The translations under genes and the position numbers were made by a program. The notes under the pieces were generated by a model. The model did no database searches. It saw only the letters and a program-made list of their open reading frames with translations, and was not told the origin of the DNA. Positions 14,744 through 22,484 of a stretch of DNA of 31,489 bases are shown here, piece after piece. The stretch spans positions 1-31,489 of the IMG/VR virus record IMGVR_UViG_3300013103_000035; one strand, 5' to 3'. Source of the stretch: a virus. Every line of letters begins with the position of its first letter. The first letter of the stretch is position 1.

Positions 14744-15529
14744 ATGACAATTCCTAACCCCGACTATTGGAGCACAGATACGGGCTCGACTATTAACATT
14801 CGTCGTGATCCTGTTCTGATTTGGCAGCCTGATGGTCTCGGAGAAGTCCAGAGGATACAGTGCTTCACTAGGACACTCGACGAGACTGTCCCAATCACCA
14901 GTATGGGGGGAATTCACACTGGGACGGTGCAGACGATAGGTGCCCCGATAACGACGGTATCTATCACTCAGACCGAGCTCTATTTTGGGCCTCTACAGGT
15001 AACCGCTCTTGGGACGAATGCACCATCGGAAGTCGATCCGACAAAGCGTTTTACAAAGTATCTCCCTGTTTCTATAAGGGCATTAGAGGAAGTAATCACC
15101 GTAACGGGAACGGTCTCCGCTATTCGGAATGGTTCTAAACTCCCTGCCGATTGGCAGAAAGGCAACCAGGGTCAGAATATGACCGGTTCTTATGTGTTCA
15201 AACCGGCGGGTGGAGACGGTAGTATTACGATTACGATTGATGATACTTACGTTCTTACGGAGATTACTGAGGCAAGCGATCCCGGAGGGCTGACAACGTC
15301 CACCTGGACATTTAGACGAGTAACTCCCACGTCTGATGAAGTCAATATGGCAACACGGCTAATTGAACCGGTAACTGATTATTATATTATCGATATTGCT
15401 GAGTTCGGCGGCGGCCCACTCGTTGAAGGGGAAAGCGTGTATACGTGGACGCAGACTATCGATTTCAGTGCGGATGATGTGGTAACAGCTAGGCTTTCGA
15501 TAGTCGTTTATCCCCATACGGATGCGTAA
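14744..15529 (+). CDS. Putative tail tube protein (261 aa)
   Basis: The protein is beta-rich and Thr-rich, with no helix-forming N-terminus, and ends in strands such as TARLSIVVYPHTDA. Its place directly after the terminator-like gene and before the chaperone and tape measure genes is where the major tail tube gene normally lies. GAGG precedes the ATG at ideal spacing. I see no diagnostic motif, so the assignment is by position and composition. A sheath role is unlikely because sheath proteins are usually larger. Confidence 0.5.
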   Translation: MTIPNPDYWSTDTGSTINIRRDPVLIWQPDGLGEVQRIQCFTRTLDETVPITSMGGIHTGTVQTIGAPITTVSITQTELYFGPLQVTALGTNAPSEVDPTKRFTKYLPVSIRALEEVITVTGTVSAIRNGSKLPADWQKGNQGQNMTGSYVFKPAGGDGSITITIDDTYVLTEITEASDPGGLTTSTWTFRRVTPTSDEVNMATRLIEPVTDYYIIDIAEFGGGPLVEGESVYTWTQTIDFSADDVVTARLSIVVYPHTDA

Positions 15530-15559
15530 TGACCAACATAATAGGAGAAACAGAGAGTA

Positions 15560-15601
15560 ATGGTCAGTATTGACCGGCACAGGGAGAGGGGTGAGAAGTA
15601 A
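15560..15601 (+). CDS. 13-codon mini-ORF coupled to the next gene
   Basis: ATG at 15560 is preceded by AGGAG and opens a 13-codon frame (MVSIDRHRERGEK) whose stop overlaps the next start (TAATG at 15599-15603). The bases around this ATG (TAATGGTCAGTATTG) resemble those of the following gene start (TAATGGCCAGCATTG). It may be a leader for translational coupling, or the relic of a duplicated start. Confidence 0.3.
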   Translation: MVSIDRHRERGEK

Positions 15602-15975
15602 TGGCCAGCATTGCAGGAGAAGTCTGGTCTGAGGCTCAATTTACTTCCATTCCTGCTGTATCTGCTACGATGACGGCAGATGCAAGTGATGAGGTTTATG
15701 TCGAAGACCACGGATACATATGGCGCGCTGTGTTTCGAGGATTCATGATTCCCAGCGGGAGTCTCAATCAGTGGAGGGACTATTTCGTCCGAGAGGGCGT
15801 TTGGACTGGAGCTACTCCGACCGGTGGAGACGGCGCATCTGCCACTTTCTCCCTCCCCTCAGGCGCTCCAACATCAGACAAGTTTGTATTCAAACGGTTA
15901 ACCGTTACACCTGTTGATAGATCGGGAATTTTTGTAAACGCAACGCTAGTGTTTCAAGCGCTAAAGAAACCGTAA
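15601..15975 (+). CDS. Putative minor tail protein (124 aa)
   Basis: A small beta-rich protein starting MASIAGEVWSEAQF, with a Gly/Ala/Ser loop around residues 75-90 and ending VNATLVFQALKKP. I do not recognise its family. It lies between the tube candidate and the chaperone genes and has a good GAGGGGTGAG ribosome site before its ATG. It could be a second tube or tube-associated subunit. Confidence 0.55.
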   Translation: MASIAGEVWSEAQFTSIPAVSATMTADASDEVYVEDHGYIWRAVFRGFMIPSGSLNQWRDYFVREGVWTGATPTGGDGASATFSLPSGAPTSDKFVFKRLTVTPVDRSGIFVNATLVFQALKKP

Positions 15976-15993
15976 CAATGGAGGAGAAGCAGT

Positions 15994-16620
15994 ATGAGCG
16001 ATCTCGACATCAAAACCATAGACGATCTATCTCCAGAGGAGCAGGAGGAGTACAAAGCTCTCATCCCCGGTAAGGCCAAGAAGTTCTACTTCTGGATTGG
16101 GGAGAACGGATATCCGTTTGATGCTAATATGATGCCAACTGGAGCACTAAGCTACGTAAACGACTACGTGCGAAAACACGCGCAGAAACAGCCAGATAGA
16201 ATACTCGATTACTACGATCCTGAGTTTGTTGTTACGTTCCTGTGGAAAGCACTCTCCCCATACTACAAAGAATCTCTGGTCAGCCCCAACGAGATCAATA
16301 AGCGGATTACCACGCCTCAGGTGAAAGATGCGCTTAGACGGATTTTCCAACTCTGCTTTACTGCTGAAGACCTTCCGAAGGAGACCGAGGATTTTTTCTC
16401 CAAATTGACCCCTCTAGCTATCTTGGTAAACACTCCTTGGACACCAGAGGCATTGCTCATGATCCCTCAAATGTTGGAGGAGTACGGGGACAGACTAGTC
16501 GAGATAGTAGAGCGCATAGAAGTCTTGGAGAAGAAAACATCCTTGTTCGATGGAGCGACCTCCAAAGCTACCGATGGTACCTCGTCGCCTTCACAGCAAT
16601 CACAAGGAGAGTCCCAGTAG
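15994..16620 (+). CDS. Putative tail assembly chaperone, first part (208 aa)
   Basis: An acidic, helical protein directly upstream of a second overlapping frame and the tape measure gene, the typical site of gpG-type chaperones that coat the tape measure protein during tail assembly. The C-terminus from about residue 180 is a Ser/Gln/Thr-rich tail. It has a strong ribosome site (GGAGGAG). In its own frame the sequence T TTT TTC (16392-16398) is a canonical -1 slippery heptamer, and the -1 frame is open from 16368 to 17156. Slippage there would give a fusion of about 387 aa. The call is from position and layout, not from a sequence motif. Confidence 0.6.
   Translation: MSDLDIKTIDDLSPEEQEEYKALIPGKAKKFYFWIGENGYPFDANMMPTGALSYVNDYVRKHAQKQPDRILDYYDPEFVVTFLWKALSPYYKESLVSPNEINKRITTPQVKDALRRIFQLCFTAEDLPKETEDFFSKLTPLAILVNTPWTPEALLMIPQMLEEYGDRLVEIVERIEVLEKKTSLFDGATSKATDGTSSPSQQSQGESQ
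16392..16398 (+). promoter_or_regulatory. Candidate -1 ribosomal frameshift site T_TTT_TTC
   Basis: The codons are GAT TTT TTC in the frame of the 208-aa gene, giving a perfect X_XXY_YYZ heptamer. In the -1 frame the last stop is at 16365-16367, 25 bases upstream, and the frame then stays open through the next gene. This is the geometry used by tail assembly chaperones (for example P2 E/E' with T_TTT_TTG). No clear stimulatory stem-loop was seen downstream. Confidence 0.45.
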
Positions 16621-16634
16621 AGCAGGCAAGATTT

Positions 16635-17156
16635 ATGGTAAACGACTACGACATACAAGCCGCAACAGCCGTGTTAACCGTCCTGAGGAACCAGATAGCA
16701 GCTGGAATTGGAGAAGCTGCACAAGCTATGTTAGGGAAGGATACTAGGAGAGTGAAACCTACGCTGAAGAGACGTCAGCATGGATTCCCTCACAATATCA
16801 AGTATCCAGCCCCCGATGCTGGATTTATAGCGAGTAAAGCCAAGCTTACAGATCAAGTGCTTCAGAAGGTAGACCCCAAAACTGGGGTTGCGACACCTAA
16901 GCCAATATCTGAAGTTCCAGCAAGAGCTCTTGCAATTCTCTGGCCTCCTCGGAGAAAGATGATGTACAGGAAAGGGACGCCATATGAGAAGGCCATTGCA
17001 TACCACGATGGGCTCTGGGCTTGGTACCTTCTCCATCCCGATGCATCTGAAGACGAAATAAAACGACAATATGAGGCTGGGAAGTATCGATTTACTAAGG
17101 AAGACCTTTCTAACCTACGAAAGATAGTCGAACACTTGTTTACTGTAACGGAATAG
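16635..17156 (+). CDS. Putative tail assembly chaperone, second part (173 aa)
   Basis: The protein is basic and helical: a helix with AATAVLTVLRNQIAAGIGEA, a Lys/Arg-rich middle including RRVKPTLKRRQHG, and a C-terminal ASEDEIKRQYEAGKYRFTKE segment. It stops 3 bp before the tape measure ATG. The ATG at 16635, 15 bp after the previous stop, has AGG eight bases upstream and allows independent translation. The same frame is open back to 16368, so it may also be made as the T part of a G-T frameshift fusion. I cannot tell which from sequence alone. Confidence 0.6.
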   Translation: MVNDYDIQAATAVLTVLRNQIAAGIGEAAQAMLGKDTRRVKPTLKRRQHGFPHNIKYPAPDAGFIASKAKLTDQVLQKVDPKTGVATPKPISEVPARALAILWPPRRKMMYRKGTPYEKAIAYHDGLWAWYLLHPDASEDEIKRQYEAGKYRFTKEDLSNLRKIVEHLFTVTE

Positions 17157-17159
17157 ACA

Positions 17160-19973
17160 ATGCCCGCAGAGCATAAAGAACAGATAAAAGTAACAATTCT
17201 CTTCGACGATAAGCAGACGCGGGATGCATTCAGACGCACCTACAAAGCGCTCAATCGCGATCTCCCTAGGGCAGCTGAGAAATTCGGCTTAGCTCTCAAG
17301 CGGACAGCTGTAAAGACCGGGGCTGCATTCAAACAGATGGCCTCCACACAGCTCATAGGTGCATTCCGCCAGACGAGCTACATGCTCATTCGTCTCACTA
17401 CACGACTCACGTCGAGAATTCTCTACTCCTTCCAACGAATGTTCTTTATGCTCAGACTTGCTGTAGCTGGCTTTGTCGCCTACTTCACTAAGCAGTGGTT
17501 GGAAATGGGGAAAGCCGTCGAGCGATGGAGGGTCAGTCTCGCAACTGCCTTCAAGAAAACGGGTGGCGGCTTCGCTTGGGGAGCTGCGGAAAAATGGATG
17601 GATTGGGCGCGCAAGATCGCAATGACCATCCCGGCAACAATCGCAGAAGTTACTGAAACTGTTAAGTATCTTGGCATTGTCCACATGAATATAAAGAAGT
17701 GGATGCCAATCATTGCAGACATGCATGCGATGTTCCTGGGAATGGGAAGAACGCTAGAAGATGCTGCGAAGGCAGTAATGATGGCCAGAGGCGGCAGGTT
17801 CAGACGACTGCTCTACTACGGTGTGAAGCGTGAGGACATAGCCGCTTATGCCAGGGAAACTGGAATTGGAGAAATTTTCACCGGTGGCGTGTACGGCGCG
17901 ATTGCCGACCGTGCTAAATTCGACCGCGCGCTCTACGGGTATCTCAGGAAGACGTTTGGTGGTGCCGCGCAGGAAATGATGAGAAGTGTTGTTGGGCTCG
18001 TGTCGAATATCAAAGACGTCTTCCTTAATATGCTTATTGAGGTGAACAAAGCATCGGGCAGCGCATACGACCTCCTGAGAGCCAGGCTCGACGATATTCT
18101 CCAGCGGTTGCACGAATGGCGAATGTCGGAAGGCTACACACGTGCTAAGGCGAGGATTCAAGCGGTAGGCAAATACGTTGTTGGCACCGGTTACGAGTAC
18201 CTGATGAGAGGGACTAGATGGTTCACCTCCGAGTATGAGAAACAGCTAGGAGGCCGCGAAACCCCTAAAGCCTACTTGGAGGCATTCGCTGCAACGTCCG
18301 TAAAAGGGATGGGGAAAATAATTGAGGCGTTTCTATCCCAGCTCGATACGGCAATTACAGGAGGTAAGTTCGATTCTATCATCGCTAAGATTATAGATAT
18401 ATTCGTTGCCAGCCTGAAGAAAGCGATGCCTCATATCAGCAAAATCCTTGGCGAGCTAGCGAGTATAATGGGCCCGGTTGCTGGCAGATTCTACATGGAG
18501 ATGATGCAATCTGTTGCAAAGGGCATCTGGCGATTTGTTGCCGAATCCATAAAGACGCCATCACGCTGGGGCGGGCTCCTCGCGCTATTAAGCATCTTTG
18601 CAATACGAGCGGGATTCGGACAGCTACTAGTCGGCCTTCTGAAGGGCGGTAAGGCAAGAGGCGGGCCAATCGATCCGCGCCATACTGGCCCTGAGCGGCT
18701 AATTTTAGCAGAGGCAGGAGAATACGTTGTTAATAAGCGCGCAGCTGCCAAATGGCGCCCTCTACTCGATGCTATAAACAGCTACCAATCTGGTGGTGAG
18801 GTATCTGTCAAGGGCCTTACACTATGGCGCGACCCAATTACCGGGCGCTTTGTAAAGCCGTATACTCCTGGGGCTGTTCCAGAGCTGGGCATTCGAGCAG
18901 GGAATAGATTTATCCCAGGATCAACATTCCCATCCAGTGAATTTCCTCTGACACCAGGCGAGGTTACAACGGGGCCAACTCATCTAGGTTGGAAATCGTT
19001 CACTGGTAGACCAATGACTACTATGGAATGGCTGAAGGATTTGAAATTCCAACTTGCTGAAAAATCTTCATCTTGGGGGAGATACGCCACGCGCGCTTGG
19101 AATTGGATGCGAACACGCGCTTGGAATTGGCTGCGGGGGAGCAAAGTAGGCAGATGGGCTGGTACATGGGCAGAAGGAATAAGGGCGGGATGGCCCCTCG
19201 TTTCAAAAATCACAACAGCACTCGCATTCCTACCAGAATTCTTTGCAGCTGGAGAACAAGCAGCAGAACAGGCTGGCTTGGCTGGCCCAGAGGCACTCGA
19301 ACAGCGAATTTGGAGGAATTATCGTTTGAGTCAGATGGGATTAGGCGAGTGGATGGGGCCAAATTGGTGGGAAGCTTGGAACCGAAACCTTAGTCCATAT
19401 GCTTGGGCGGAATATGGCACGGCAAAGCTATTTCCCCCATCTCAAGCTCAGCTAGTACAGACGTTCACAGGCTTACAACCTGGGGATAAAAACTACGCTC
19501 GCTTCATGCAGCAGTATCCGAAGACGGTGCGGCGGATGGAGGAAGAGCGACTGAAACGGCAAGCTGAGAAAGATTTGGATGCACTGGTGGGCGCTACGGC
19601 GATAAAACAAGCCCGCCTAGCGGCGGCAGCTGAGCAGAGTGGATTTACACTGCCGGCCCCCATAACCGCAGAAGAGGCAGCCGCACTTGCTACTCAGGCT
19701 GGATGGAAGCCCGGCACAGAGATGTACAAGCGGTTTGTTTCAGCATATACAGAGCCAGAGAGCTTGCTCGCTGATACGGTTGAGCCGGCTAAAACATCAG
19801 AAGGGCCACCTGAAGGATTCGATGCAATTCTCTGGGACGCTGGGTATCGGCCGCAGGAAACGATGACATCGGAGGAGGCTGGGGCAGTATCAAGTGGTAC
19901 AGCTGCATCGAAACGTTGTCCTTCTCTCGGTTCCTTTGAAACTGGCAATACGCCAATCTGGTCTCCGGTGTAA
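17160..19973 (+). CDS. Tape measure protein (937 aa)
   Basis: The longest-range marker of a long-tailed phage. The N-terminal 300 residues are helical, basic and amphipathic, with a hydrophobic segment at about 95-110. A second lies at about 471-493 (LLALLSIFAIRAGFGQLLVG). The stretch from GGPIDPRHTGPERLILAEAG to EYVVNKRAAAKWRPL and on to YQSGGEV (about 500-545) matches a motif recurrent in tape measure C-terminal regions. A short tandem duplication, TRAWNWM/TRAWNWL, lies near residues 643-658. The protein sets tail length (by the usual 0.15 nm per residue, about 140 nm) and is ejected into the host envelope. It is flanked by chaperone genes upstream and tail-tip genes downstream, as expected. 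Confidence 0.85.
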   Translation: MPAEHKEQIKVTILFDDKQTRDAFRRTYKALNRDLPRAAEKFGLALKRTAVKTGAAFKQMASTQLIGAFRQTSYMLIRLTTRLTSRILYSFQRMFFMLRLAVAGFVAYFTKQWLEMGKAVERWRVSLATAFKKTGGGFAWGAAEKWMDWARKIAMTIPATIAEVTETVKYLGIVHMNIKKWMPIIADMHAMFLGMGRTLEDAAKAVMMARGGRFRRLLYYGVKREDIAAYARETGIGEIFTGGVYGAIADRAKFDRALYGYLRKTFGGAAQEMMRSVVGLVSNIKDVFLNMLIEVNKASGSAYDLLRARLDDILQRLHEWRMSEGYTRAKARIQAVGKYVVGTGYEYLMRGTRWFTSEYEKQLGGRETPKAYLEAFAATSVKGMGKIIEAFLSQLDTAITGGKFDSIIAKIIDIFVASLKKAMPHISKILGELASIMGPVAGRFYMEMMQSVAKGIWRFVAESIKTPSRWGGLLALLSIFAIRAGFGQLLVGLLKGGKARGGPIDPRHTGPERLILAEAGEYVVNKRAAAKWRPLLDAINSYQSGGEVSVKGLTLWRDPITGRFVKPYTPGAVPELGIRAGNRFIPGSTFPSSEFPLTPGEVTTGPTHLGWKSFTGRPMTTMEWLKDLKFQLAEKSSSWGRYATRAWNWMRTRAWNWLRGSKVGRWAGTWAEGIRAGWPLVSKITTALAFLPEFFAAGEQAAEQAGLAGPEALEQRIWRNYRLSQMGLGEWMGPNWWEAWNRNLSPYAWAEYGTAKLFPPSQAQLVQTFTGLQPGDKNYARFMQQYPKTVRRMEEERLKRQAEKDLDALVGATAIKQARLAAAAEQSGFTLPAPITAEEAAALATQAGWKPGTEMYKRFVSAYTEPESLLADTVEPAKTSEGPPEGFDAILWDAGYRPQETMTSEEAGAVSSGTAASKRCPSLGSFETGNTPIWSPV

Positions 19974-19979
19974 TGTCCG

Positions 19980-22469
19980 ATGGCTGAGATAATCAACACA
20001 AATGTTAGAGTATCTGGAAAGCTGAGAACTGATGATGTTCTCGCTCTCGCAGTACAGTATAATCCTCAGCTAGCATTTGCCGACCAAATAACGCTCGATG
20101 TTGCTTATGATAAGGTAGACGACATTGACGTAGCCGATAGCGACGAAAACAAGAAAATCACAGTTCGCTTTCCATCCGCAGAGGAGTTGCACCTATTCAT
20201 TGAGGACATGGAGCAAATTGTAGGAGCTCCTAACGAACGCTCTATTATGAGGATTACAGCTCATAGTGATGCAGCAAAAATTCTCCGTCAGTCGCTCAAT
20301 ATGAGAATAATGTTTGCGTCGTTCAAGCGGAGCGAGTACATAGCCTGGTTGAAAAATGTGAAAGGAACGACAGACTCGCTGGTAACCTACAAGGAAGGGG
20401 ATAAGCTAGTCCGCTACAAGCCATTCATAAAAATAGTCGAGGATGAGGGTTACTGGCGCGCTCATGAGATTATGAGAAAAGTTGCCGATCTCTTCGGCAT
20501 AAGTGTTTCGATTACTACCTACGATTACGAGGTCAAGCAGAATATCATTTATTTAGATTGGCAGGAGAACCTCACCTCCATAGTGCGAACGCTATGGCCG
20601 AAATACGTCAAGGTTGTTTACCAAGAGAAATCTGACACGCTCCATATATTCGACATGTTGGAGCCTTCTACTAATAGATTACACCTCGATTACAAGCCTA
20701 AGGTTGCCATCAATCACAACCACCCTATCCTTACTGAGGATGCCAGGTACCAGCTCGATGGAGGAGACGTAGACTTTAATACGGAGCGGTATCATCTGAG
20801 CAAACTTTGGACAGAACGCTGCGATCCACCTAGCATTTATTATTACACTGATTTGATGCGCCGAATTGCAAGCCAGGAAACAATGTTCCCTGATATTGCT
20901 GATTATATCACTAGATACGATTATCATTGGTTTGCTGAGGCTTATCATTTCTACTGCGATTACAAAAAGACAGTAGATATAAGTAGGGGTAAGTTTCAGA
21001 AGACGAGGACTACTAGATATTGGGGAAAGAATATATTCGGAGACGATTGGGTTCAGCTATTCACGACTGTGGAAACGTGGCGGCGCGACACTCCAGCACA
21101 ATTCAAGAAGCGACTAGAGGAATATCCTGAGGAAGGTGTGGGGACGCTTGAGTTTGGTAGCTGGAACTGGCGGCTGTATCAGATAGACCAGACTATATTC
21201 TTCTACTATCCCATCTATATGATTTTGAAACAGCCGCGGCTAGCATACTCGATTACAGTAACTAGTAAAGCAATCCCCCAGTACGTATGGCGAGTAAATA
21301 GATATATAAATGGCACGGGGGGAATATCTAGTAGTCTCAGGAGTTATGGATCGAGAGCAAGAGACTTATACTTCAATGAAGAGTGTGTCGGTTCCGACTG
21401 TGATAAACGATTGATCTGGGTCTGGGAGCCATATGTGTCTGTTACTAAAAGGATTTTGAAATATGATAGATATGGCTACCAGACTGAGGAGATAACTGCA
21501 CGGCATGCTATCACAGTCGAATTAGAACAAAGTCTAGGCCAGCGCAAGCAGAAGTCCTCTACGATTCCTCGGGTAGAAGATTTGGAAGAGCAGGAAGAGC
21601 TCGCTGAAGAGCTTGGTTATGACGAGTCCGTATCTCAAGGTGATGCTGAATCTCACATGAATACTACTGATAGCAGCCTGACGGAAAATGCAAGGGATTC
21701 TGAAAAACGACGCCAATACACGCGCGCGGCGATTATGTACTATACTCAAAAGTCTCTTTCTGCAGAGACCGCAGGAGCCATCGCTCGTGAAATTACTGAG
21801 TACCTGAAGACACTTACTACGGATGTCCATCGGTATGAACTCGGAAGAATAGAAACCGATGAGCAAGCAAAAGAGATATTGGACGGCGCTATTTACACTC
21901 ACCACAGGCCATTTTCCTGGAATGTAATATCTCTTGACCCTGCTACACTCGTCCAGTTGACACATACGCGTTGGGTTCAGGTTACTGTGGATTCAGCTAG
22001 GATGGATGTAGAGGAATGGACGTTACAAGATGGGGTGCTGGTAAGGGACGTCTATTCCACACACAAAGCTTACAACCAAGTCCCCTATCACCCAGAAGAG
22101 CGATTCCAAATGACATGCAGATATGAGGTTAACTATCCAGGTCTGCAAGATCAGCTGGAGGTCAAAGACCTTGGAATTCACGAGAATATGGTCGGTGTTG
22201 ACAGCTGGGATATTATCGACCGCTACGGAGAGGCAAGAGTAAAACACCTTACAGAGAGCCTAGACGGCTACCAGCTTGTTGACCTCCCCGGCTTTATCAT
22301 ACCGCCCATAAACACTGAAGTTGAATTCACCGTTGCAGAACGGAGAGCGCGCCGTGAGAGAATTTCAGAGGAGCGCATAGAGGCACAAATAGTAGGCTGG
22401 TCTCTTAGGCGAACAAATGTAGGGAAAGGGATAACAACCATTACAGCTAGAAAGAAGCTGGTGCTATAA
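19980..22469 (+). CDS. Putative tail hub / tail-tip protein (829 aa)
   Basis: A large charged protein directly after the tape measure gene, where distal tail and hub proteins are encoded. Residues about 160-225 (HEIMRKVADLFGISVSITTY, then the IIYLDWQENLTSIVRTLWPKY region) resemble the domain of phage hub proteins in which a helix and strands precede a binding loop. A polar Glu/Gln/Asp-rich linker lies at about 510-565. The C-terminal 100 residues contain a possible coiled or basic segment (ERRARRERISEERIEAQ). It would form the tube end that contacts the tape measure protein and fibres. Family assignment is tentative. No strong ribosome site precedes the ATG, so coupling to the upstream gene is likely. 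Confidence 0.55.
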   Translation: MAEIINTNVRVSGKLRTDDVLALAVQYNPQLAFADQITLDVAYDKVDDIDVADSDENKKITVRFPSAEELHLFIEDMEQIVGAPNERSIMRITAHSDAAKILRQSLNMRIMFASFKRSEYIAWLKNVKGTTDSLVTYKEGDKLVRYKPFIKIVEDEGYWRAHEIMRKVADLFGISVSITTYDYEVKQNIIYLDWQENLTSIVRTLWPKYVKVVYQEKSDTLHIFDMLEPSTNRLHLDYKPKVAINHNHPILTEDARYQLDGGDVDFNTERYHLSKLWTERCDPPSIYYYTDLMRRIASQETMFPDIADYITRYDYHWFAEAYHFYCDYKKTVDISRGKFQKTRTTRYWGKNIFGDDWVQLFTTVETWRRDTPAQFKKRLEEYPEEGVGTLEFGSWNWRLYQIDQTIFFYYPIYMILKQPRLAYSITVTSKAIPQYVWRVNRYINGTGGISSSLRSYGSRARDLYFNEECVGSDCDKRLIWVWEPYVSVTKRILKYDRYGYQTEEITARHAITVELEQSLGQRKQKSSTIPRVEDLEEQEELAEELGYDESVSQGDAESHMNTTDSSLTENARDSEKRRQYTRAAIMYYTQKSLSAETAGAIAREITEYLKTLTTDVHRYELGRIETDEQAKEILDGAIYTHHRPFSWNVISLDPATLVQLTHTRWVQVTVDSARMDVEEWTLQDGVLVRDVYSTHKAYNQVPYHPEERFQMTCRYEVNYPGLQDQLEVKDLGIHENMVGVDSWDIIDRYGEARVKHLTESLDGYQLVDLPGFIIPPINTEVEFTVAERRARRERISEERIEAQIVGWSLRRTNVGKGITTITARKKLVL

Positions 22470-22484
22470 AGCAAGCTTGGAGTT

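Noticed and set aside
16527-16539. AAGAAAA as the chaperone frameshift site
   Set aside because: In the reading frame it is G AAG AAA A, which is not an X_XXY_YYZ heptamer; T_TTT_TTC at 16392 fits far better.
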